Part shown: piece after piece, positions 1 to 6,700 of the stretch | How positions within the stretch are numbered: the stretch's first letter is position 1 | Layout: each line of letters starts with the position of its first letter | DNA from: Parachlamydiaceae bacterium | GTDB lineage: Bacteria; Chlamydiota; Chlamydiia; Chlamydiales; Parachlamydiaceae | Assembly (NCBI GenBank): GCA_013698165.1 | Contig: JACCVN010000014.1 | Coordinates: forward strand, 1-10,321 | DNA: 10,321 nt | Direction: 5' to 3' | Position numbers and translations under genes: made by a program | The notes under the pieces: model-generated | What the model saw: the letters and a program-made list of their open reading frames with translations, nothing else | The model's database searches: none | What the model was told of the DNA's origin: nothing

Positions 1-1707
1 ATGATGGCGCTGCACGCCGGCAACTTTCTAGAAGGATATAAAATCGCGCGCGGCCCCAACCCATTTGCATCGATCTGTGGGATGATTTGTGGCGCACCCT
101 GTGAATCCACCTGTCGACGTGATCGCGTCGATAAAACGTTGACCATTCGTGCACAAAAACGCTATCTTGGCGAATGGTTTGGCCTAAGCAAGGAAGCCCA
201 TATCAAGTCACTCGAATTCAGCTATGCCCGTGGATCGATTCATCCCACACCGAATGGTCTTAAAGTCGCCTGTGTTGGCGCTGGGGTTGGCTCTTTAACC
301 TGCGCACATGATCTTCTTCGGCTTGGCTATGCTGTCGACATTTACGAAATGATGGATAAGCCGGGAGGTATGCTCACCTATGGTGTTCCCGCCTACAGAT
401 TAAAAAATGATATCGTATTCAATGAGATTGCGGCTATCGAACACCTAGGTGCTAAGGTCATCTACAGCACAAAAGTCGGCCGCGACATATCCCTCACAGA
501 CATCCAAAGCAAGTATGACGCAGTCTTCCTTGGACCTGGACTATGGAAATCGCGGGAACTTCCAATTCCTGGCGCAGACCTGCCCGACATTATCCGAGGA
601 ATTGAATATCTAGCTGTGCGTTGCGTAGGTGGTGAGTGGAAGATTAAAGATGATATGATTGTCATCGGAGGCGGAAACGTCTCCTTTGATGTCGCCAGAA
701 CATCTGTGCGCAATGGGGCAAAAAAAGTCACCATGGTATGCTTGGAAAGCCGCGATGAGCAAACTGCTGATGAATTTGAGATTGAAGATGGAATGGAAGA
801 AGGGATTACGATCCACAATCGCTTAGCGCCTGTCGCAGTCGAACGTGATTCTGAAGGCAATGTCACCGGGCTGAAAGTTCAACAGATCTCATCACTTTTT
901 GATTCCATGGGACGCTTTAGCCCTGTCGTCATTCCTAATTCTGAACGAGTCATCCCTTGCAACACGATCGCCTTAGCAATCGGACAGGCAATGGATATGA
1001 CAATCCTAGATGGCTGGGATAAAAGAGATCAGCTGACACTGGATCGAGGGATCATTAAAACAGAACGAATTACTTGCCGCACTTCCGTCAAAGGGATCTA
1101 TGCCGGGGGTGATTGCGCCTTTGGGGCGGCTTTATTCATTACGGCGATAAAGCATGGTCAAGAGGCTGCAAGAACCATCGATAGCGATTTGCGGGGGTCT
1201 CAACCCTACCAGGAATTTGTCGGTGAGTTTACCGAGCTCTCCCCTATGCGAGATAAATCTTACCTGCGCACAAAGTGGTCATTACCATCAATGCAGCCTC
1301 CTTCTTTGCGAATTCACAACGAGAACATGGTTGAAAACAACTATACCGACGAGCAGGTGCATCAGCAGTCTAATCGCTGCCTACAATGTCATGTTAGCCC
1401 TGTTTTTGATGGAAACCTATGTATTAAATGCAACGGATGCGTCGATGTATGCCCCTGCAACTGCTTAAAGCTTGTCCCCATCACTAAGCTTAATCTTGAT
1501 GCTGGAGAAGGTAACCTAAGAGCTGCGGTCGACAACTTCTATGGCGTCGATTCCTATAGCATGAGCGATGAAGAGCTTATACAGATGGGTTCCGCCATGC
1601 TAAAAGATGAAGACCTTTGCATACGCTGCGGGCTCTGTGCGGAAAAATGTCCGACACAAGCAGTCACTATGGATGCAATGAATTATTCATTCCGGTGGAT
1701 AGGATAA
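1..1707 (+). CDS. GltD-like FAD/NAD(P)H oxidoreductase with C-terminal 2x[4Fe-4S] ferredoxin domain (5' partial)
   Basis: A soluble flavoprotein of the glutamate synthase small-subunit (GltD/NfnL/PreT-like) superfamily, which passes electrons between NAD(P)H, FAD and Fe-S clusters. The first residues already lie inside the family's N-terminal Fe-S helical domain (NPFASICG, Cys26/30/34/38, then RR), and the usual leading cysteine region is absent. The reading frame is open at base 1, so the gene almost certainly starts upstream and the ATG-ATG at 1 is not the real start. An FAD Rossmann motif (GAGVGS, 93-98) is followed by PGGMLTYGVPAYRL; an NAD(P) motif (GGGN, 223-226) and the FAD-closing GIYAGGD (365-371) follow. 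The C-terminus carries two CxxCxxCxxxCP clusters (Cys474/477/480/484 and Cys540/543/546/550), preceded by a Cys460/463 pair. It ends 3 bases before the CcoS-like gene and so is probably co-transcribed with the respiratory genes. The second half of glutamate synthase is not visible, so true GltD function is unproven; it could be a ferredoxin:NAD(P)H-type reductase serving another partner. Confidence 0.9.
   Translation: MMALHAGNFLEGYKIARGPNPFASICGMICGAPCESTCRRDRVDKTLTIRAQKRYLGEWFGLSKEAHIKSLEFSYARGSIHPTPNGLKVACVGAGVGSLTCAHDLLRLGYAVDIYEMMDKPGGMLTYGVPAYRLKNDIVFNEIAAIEHLGAKVIYSTKVGRDISLTDIQSKYDAVFLGPGLWKSRELPIPGADLPDIIRGIEYLAVRCVGGEWKIKDDMIVIGGGNVSFDVARTSVRNGAKKVTMVCLESRDEQTADEFEIEDGMEEGITIHNRLAPVAVERDSEGNVTGLKVQQISSLFDSMGRFSPVVIPNSERVIPCNTIALAIGQAMDMTILDGWDKRDQLTLDRGIIKTERITCRTSVKGIYAGGDCAFGAALFITAIKHGQEAARTIDSDLRGSQPYQEFVGEFTELSPMRDKSYLRTKWSLPSMQPPSLRIHNENMVENNYTDEQVHQQSNRCLQCHVSPVFDGNLCIKCNGCVDVCPCNCLKLVPITKLNLDAGEGNLRAAVDNFYGVDSYSMSDEELIQMGSAMLKDEDLCIRCGLCAEKCPTQAVTMDAMNYSFRWIG
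1701..1704 (+). promoter_or_regulatory. Shine-Dalgarno (AGGA) for the CcoS-like gene
   Basis: AGGA lies 6 bases before the ATG at 1711 and inside the last codons of the flavoprotein gene. Its good spacing supports translation of the very small downstream reading frame. Confidence 0.55.
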
Positions 1708-1710
1708 AAT

Positions 1711-1842
1711 ATGATTTGGTATATCGTCTGCTCTATCGCTCTGGGGCTGTCAGGTTTATTAGTTTACTTGTACTACTTCTACAAGGGACAATTTGATGAC
1801 GATGAAGATGTTAAATATCAGCTTTTTCGCGATGAAGAGTAA
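1711..1842 (+). CDS. ccoS: CcoS-like cbb3 oxidase assembly protein (43 aa)
   Basis: A 43-residue membrane protein. An N-terminal hydrophobic helix (about residues 2-24, rich in I, L, V, Y) is followed by KGQFDD (25-30) and a short acidic tail ending FRDEE. This matches the family pattern of CcoS (FixS): one membrane helix, then a 'GQFDD-E' motif, then an aromatic/leucine and acidic end. In proteobacteria CcoS is needed to insert haem b and CuB into the CcoN subunit of cbb3 oxidase, acting in the cytoplasmic membrane. Support comes from the AGGA ribosome site 6 bases upstream, the 3-base gap to the preceding stop, and the presence of ccoN and ccoO in the same operon. It is slightly shorter than typical CcoS proteins (around 50-70 residues) and is easy to miss because of its size. 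CcoG, CcoH and CcoI, the usual partners, are not in the window. Confidence 0.85.
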   Translation: MIWYIVCSIALGLSGLLVYLYYFYKGQFDDDEDVKYQLFRDEE

Positions 1843-1861
1843 AGAATAACGAGTTGGACTT

Positions 1862-2374
1862 ATGCCAAAATACCGCAATTCATTAAATGTCGATCCTGAT
1901 GATAAGGATCCAAAAATTTCACGCCGTTCATTTCTAGCACTGCTGGGAGTTGGAGCATGCCTTGTGGGAACAGGATCGCTTATCAATGCTTCATTTTTAG
2001 GCTTTTTATATCCCAATGCCATGAAAGTGCCGCCCAGTCTCTTTTCGATTGGACGTCCTGAAGAGGTGCTTACGAGGGATGGAAAAGTATATCTCCCCAA
2101 ACAAAAAGTATTCGTCGAAACCCAGTCAGGGAAAGTCCGCGTGCAAACGGCTGTATGCACTCATTTAGGGTGCACTGTAAACGCTTCTGAGACAGGTTAT
2201 GCCTGCCCGTGCCACGGCTCTACTTACGATAAGCACGGTGAAAACACCGGTGGGCCTGCACCTTTTCCGCTCGTATACTTTCAGGTATTTAAAGGAGCGT
2301 CAGGGGATATAATGGTCGATAAATCAAAGACTACTCTCGATTGGAACCAAGCCTGGTATTCGCAAAATGTATAA
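1862..2374 (+). CDS. Rieske [2Fe-2S] protein of a cytochrome bc complex
   Basis: The high-potential iron-sulfur subunit (PetA/QcrA type) of quinol:cytochrome c oxidoreductase. It takes one electron from quinol at the cytochrome b site and hands it to a c-type cytochrome on the outer face of the membrane. The 170 residues are normal for the family. An N-terminal Tat-type anchor is visible: twin arginine in SRRSFLAL (20-27), then a hydrophobic helix to about residue 50 ending FLYP. The cluster motif is complete: CTHLGC (99-104) and CPCHGS (115-120). By family rules C99/H101 and C115/H118 bind the cluster, and C104-C117 forms the disulfide. Ser120 and Tyr122 match the Ser and Tyr that raise the cluster potential in mitochondrial Rieske proteins. 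The ATG at 1862 has only a weak upstream GGA, but the twin-arginine distance from it is sensible. Its stop lies 17 bases before cytochrome b. Confidence 0.96.
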   Translation: MPKYRNSLNVDPDDKDPKISRRSFLALLGVGACLVGTGSLINASFLGFLYPNAMKVPPSLFSIGRPEEVLTRDGKVYLPKQKVFVETQSGKVRVQTAVCTHLGCTVNASETGYACPCHGSTYDKHGENTGGPAPFPLVYFQVFKGASGDIMVDKSKTTLDWNQAWYSQNV

Positions 2375-2380
2375 AAGGAG
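2375..2380 (+). promoter_or_regulatory. Shine-Dalgarno (AAGGAG) that sets the cytochrome b start
   Basis: AAGGAG directly follows the Rieske stop codon and lies 11 bases before ATG 2392. It argues for a start at 2392 rather than at the in-frame TTG at 2341, which would overlap the Rieske gene by 34 bases and has no such site. Confidence 0.7.
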
Positions 2381-2391
2381 CAATTAAGACA

Positions 2392-3717
2392 ATGGAGCTA
2401 TTTCAGGGAAAGCCAAAAGAGTCATGGGCAGAACATATTGTCAACATCCCAAAAGCCTTTGTGCGTTCAATTTTCCGCCATAATTACCCTAATAATGATG
2501 TTGACCGCTCAGAGATTGTCTTCAAGAATTTCTTTCTGCATTTCCATCCTGTCAAGTGCCACAAACATTCGCTCGACCCCTTCTACACTTTAGGCCTCGG
2601 CACTATCTCAATGAGCTTATTTTTGATCCTGACATTTACAGGTGTCGTGCTCATGTTCTATTATATTCCTGCCGAAGATAGAGCTTACGACATTATGAAA
2701 GATTGGCAGGACACAACACCTTTTGCCATGATGTACCGCAACATGCACCGATGGAGCGCGCATTTGATGGTACTCTTTGTCTTCCTGCATATGTCAAGGG
2801 TGTTTTATACGGGATCCTATAAAGGCATGCGCAAATTCAATTGGGTTATAGGAGTCATATTGATGGTACTAACCCTGTTATTGTCATTCACAGGATATTT
2901 ACTCCCTTGGGACCAGCTTGCCTTTTGGGCCATTACTGTGGGCAGCAACATTGCAGGTTATGTGCCAAATCTTCCCGGCTTTGAATACAATGTAAATAGA
3001 GTGATGCTGTTGGCATCGACAAGCGTCGGTCAAGATGCTTTAATCCGCTTTTATGTATTACATGTGGCATTTTTACCCTTGGTGACCGGCACTCTAATTG
3101 GTGTGCACTTTTGGCGAATACGTAAGGATGGGGGCCTTTCAAGACCGCCGGACAAGATCCGCCCAGATCCCTACAGAGTTGTACAGCGTTCAGACACCAA
3201 AGAATCTTTTGCCCCCGGCGTCAAAAGGACTTACGGGCTGATGGAACTTGTTCGAGGGACTTGCCCAACTGTGGATAAGGGTCCCTACAACTTTGTGTTC
3301 ACATGGCCGCACCTTCTGCGGGCTGAACTAGTCGCCTTTCTGCTAGTGTTGGTGCTTGTGATGGGGCTTTCGTTCATCGACGCTCCTTTAGAGGAGGCAG
3401 CAAACCCAAGCAAACCTCCAAATCCCTCTAAGGCGCCATGGTACTTTCTCGGCCTGCAAGAAATGGTCGCTTATAATGCCTTCTGGGGGGGCGTTGCCAT
3501 TCCTATGGGCATAGTTGTTGGACTCATGGCGATCCCTTACCTCGATCGCAACCCTTACGGCGAAGGGTATTGGTTTCATCGCAGCCGCTATATGGCCATA
3601 TTCCTATATACCGCTTTTATGACCTGGCAAGGTATTTTAGTGATTGTAGGAACATTTTTCCGAGGCGCCAACTGGGGTTGGATGTGGCCATGGACTGAGA
3701 CTTTTGCAAGGCATTGA
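2392..3717 (+). CDS. Cytochrome b of a quinol-oxidising bc complex, N- and C-terminal domains in one chain
   Basis: The di-haem membrane subunit of complex III: it oxidises quinol at the outer (Qo) site and sends one electron across the membrane through two b haems. From ATG 2392 it has 441 residues and about eight membrane helices. Haem ligands are visible as His119/His133 (in MHRWSA ... FLHMSR) and His224/His239 (in YVLHVAF ... GVHFWRIRK). The second pair is 15 apart, the spacing of cytochrome b6, and HRWSA also looks b6-like. The C-terminal, subunit IV-like half carries PPNPSKAPWYFLGLQE, where APWY (348-351) stands in place of the PEWY Qo-site motif. I recall this substitution from non-proteobacterial homologues. 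Both halves are fused, unlike the split petB/petD of photosynthetic systems. The gene is 17 bases after Rieske and 21 before the multihaem cytochrome, the expected electron acceptor side. Names petB or qcrB would both be defensible. Confidence 0.96.
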   Translation: MELFQGKPKESWAEHIVNIPKAFVRSIFRHNYPNNDVDRSEIVFKNFFLHFHPVKCHKHSLDPFYTLGLGTISMSLFLILTFTGVVLMFYYIPAEDRAYDIMKDWQDTTPFAMMYRNMHRWSAHLMVLFVFLHMSRVFYTGSYKGMRKFNWVIGVILMVLTLLLSFTGYLLPWDQLAFWAITVGSNIAGYVPNLPGFEYNVNRVMLLASTSVGQDALIRFYVLHVAFLPLVTGTLIGVHFWRIRKDGGLSRPPDKIRPDPYRVVQRSDTKESFAPGVKRTYGLMELVRGTCPTVDKGPYNFVFTWPHLLRAELVAFLLVLVLVMGLSFIDAPLEEAANPSKPPNPSKAPWYFLGLQEMVAYNAFWGGVAIPMGIVVGLMAIPYLDRNPYGEGYWFHRSRYMAIFLYTAFMTWQGILVIVGTFFRGANWGWMWPWTETFARH

Positions 3718-3721
3718 CGGC

Positions 3722-3727
3722 AGGGAG
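3722..3727 (+). promoter_or_regulatory. Shine-Dalgarno (AGGGAG) for the heptahaem cytochrome
   Basis: AGGGAG sits in the 21-base gap after cytochrome b, 11 bases before ATG 3739. It supports that start, which also places the membrane anchor at the very N-terminus. Confidence 0.65.
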
Positions 3728-3738
3728 CAATATTAATC

Positions 3739-6700
3739 ATGCGTTCGGAAATATATCAGTATTCTTTAATTGGTCTTGGCGTCGCTGCAACAGCGCTATT
3801 CGGGGTATTTTTTCTTCGCGAGGTTTTTCCGGAGTATAAAATCTACCAGGAAGATTATGTCGCTTTGGAAAAATTCCGCTCAACTTATACTGGCGAGCCT
3901 CCTCCAGCCTTTAGCCTAGGCGTCAAACAGATATTGCTCGAACGAGAAGATAAGGGAAATCCGGTGATCGATCGCTGCATCTCCTGCCACGTTGCTTTGC
4001 AATTCCCCCACTTTTCCCCAACGAAAATTGCTTACGATGTCAATGGGGTCCCAATGGTCGATGCGCAAGGAAATCCAAGGTTAATACCCAACGAAAACTA
4101 TATATGGGGCAAATTAAACGCTAAAATCGCTTCTTTAACTGATGAAAAAGTCAACTCTCAGCTCATTGAAAAGGGTGACAATTCAGTAGTAAAAAAAAGG
4201 CTTAGCGAAGCTGAAAATCTTAAAGCCTTAAAAGTTGCACATGTTGGCGACCACGCCTACGATGTCACGAAAGTTCTAGCAATGCACCCATTAATAGGCA
4301 AAGAGACCCGACCTTTTGAATTTCATCCTATCGAAGAATATGGCTGCAGCTCTTGCCATAGTGGTAATGGCCGTGGTCTGACGACTCAAAAAGCCCATGG
4401 CCCTGTGTTTGATGATGAATATGAAAAAGAAGATGTCGGGCATGTGCCGCATTTTACTGAGCAAGACCCCGATAATGACCCGGCTTTTGGACGCATTTTT
4501 AATGGAAAACCTGGACACGAACTTCTATTTCAAACCTCTCCTATTCTTGTAGGAGCCTTAATCCAATCGAAATGCGTGCAATGCCATCAGACTTCCGGGA
4601 AAGCATTAGAAAAAGCTGTCGACAGTGCCTCACTGATAGCAGAAAAACGTCAAAAGCAGATCAACGGGCTTGAGAAAAGCTTCCAAAGTGATTCCCAAGC
4701 CCTGATTTCCTTGCTAAATCTGGATGTAAGCACCAAGCAAAAAGGGCTGCCCGATACGATAAAAGAGATCAATATCAAATTACAGGATTACACTCTGCCG
4801 GCACAAGTGCATGAGCAACTTTCCAATCAGTTGAAATTTCTTAAAAACATTCAAAAATCGGCAAATGCTAATGAAATCATCGATGAAAACATCGCCTTTT
4901 TTATTGGAACGCCTGCGCTTGTTCAAGAGCTTAAAAATACTTGGCAGCCTCTAGAAAATGAAAATACAACTAAGCAGAAAGATGTTCTCAACACCTTTTT
5001 AAAAATGCAGCGCACTTCAAAAGATGCATCAGGAATTCTCTTTGCCAAATTGACAACCATAGATCTTAATAATCAGATCATGTCACACTTAAAAGAAGTC
5101 ACCAACTCTTTAGGTGATACTGTCTCCGATTCTAAGACCAACAGCGCTATCGCCTCTGATGTCGATCTGCTCACTTATAATTATCAGCGCGGTCAAAGAC
5201 TATATGTCAGCCAGGCTTGCTACGCATGCCATCGAATATCCGGTTTTGCCCGCGGTGGTATTGGCCCCGAGCTAACCACTAGCGGAAATACATATCCTTG
5301 GTATCTCAAAGAATCGATTGTGTGGCCGCAAGCTGATCTAAAAACATCTACTATGCCAAACTATGGCTTAGATCATGAAGAGCTGGAAGACCTTGTGACT
5401 TTCTTGATGGGTCAATTTGATGGCAATTCCAAGGTGGTTTCTAATACCGATTACAAAATCGCTATTCAAGAATGGGAATCCGGACGTAAGCTCGGATGGG
5501 AAAAACCGTTGACTCCTTTACAAATCAGGGACCTGCGTTATTCGATGACTGTCTTTGTTACGGAAGGATGCGCAGCCTGCCACCGCCTGAAGGGTTTTGA
5601 ATCCAATGTTGGATACAGCATTGAAAAAGATAAACCTTCCTTCGATGCGCTCTATACAGAAAAGGAATGGTTTAAACGCTTATTCCCTGAAGAGATCACT
5701 GGATCTGCAGTGGTAAAGGTTATTGAAAATAATGAATCTGAAATCGACAAACGTATTGTCGACAATGTACGTAAAGACTCTATTTTAGAAGAAATTGAAA
5801 TCGCTAGCCCTCAAACGATTGAAGCCTTATATACTCCATTCAAATTTGCTAATCGCGCTAAAAATGCCGAATTTAGAAAACGGATCGAGCATGAAAAAGA
5901 CCCAGAAGTCAAAGAAAAATTAGCTGCAGAATTACAGACTTGGAAAGACCGCATACATCGCCTAATGATGGTTTTTGCGCAGGAATATGGTGTTGGTCGG
6001 ATCATTGGTCCTAGACCCAATTGGTCAGGAGTTTACCACACAGATGAGTGGCTAATGGAGCACTTTAGAAACCCGGCAAGTCACGTTCCCCGTTCAATCA
6101 TGCCCGTGTTTCCATTTGATGACAGTAAATTCTACGCGCTAACTCATATGTTGAATGTCTTGGGAGTGCGGAATCGCGATTCAGACCGTCAAATTTGGGA
6201 AAATCGCGGATTTAATCCCGAGCTTGCTTTTGAAATGTATTGTTCCCAATGCCATGGCCCATTTCTGCATGGCAATGGCCCTGTGTCTAATTGGATCTAT
6301 CCAATACCAAAAAATTTGCATAATGTAGATTTTCTGCGCAATTTAACAAGGGATCGCGCTATAGACTCGATTATCCACGGCGTTAAGGGTACACCGATGC
6401 CACCATGGGGGGAAGCGCCGAAAAAGAACGATTCTGATGACATTCCTGTTCTTACAAAAAATGAAATTACTAAGCTTGTGGATTGGCTCTATTCATCATT
6501 ACCAAGCTCACAGTATGGAGAAGAAGTTCAAAAATGGAAATACTCTCCTCAAGATGTTATTCACGAACTGGAAAACGAAGGCACACTGCAAGAACTGCTT
6601 CCTAATACCAATGATAAAGAACCCATGCACTCATCGGCATCTGGAAATACAGCTTTAAAAATTGCTTTCAAAGATCTGCCTAAGGGAGATGATCTCTATG

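Noticed and set aside
462..866. 134-residue open frame on the reverse strand.
   Set aside because: It lies wholly within the flavoprotein coding region, which has clear family motifs throughout, and its translation shows no recognisable domain.
1378..1392. CLQCH at residues 460-464 of the GltD-like protein looks like a haem c attachment site (CxxCH).
   Set aside because: The protein has no export signal within the window, belongs to a cytosolic flavoprotein family, and the cysteines fit the RCLQC Fe-S motif that precedes ferredoxin domains in this family.
1843..1861. Short gap between ccoS and Rieske as a possible internal promoter or terminator.
   Set aside because: Only 19 bases, with no hairpin or recognisable -10/-35 pair; read-through in one transcript is more likely.
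2341..2391. Possible upstream TTG start extending cytochrome b by 17 residues.
   Set aside because: It would overlap the Rieske gene by 34 bases, lacks a ribosome site, and AAGGAG is well placed for ATG 2392.
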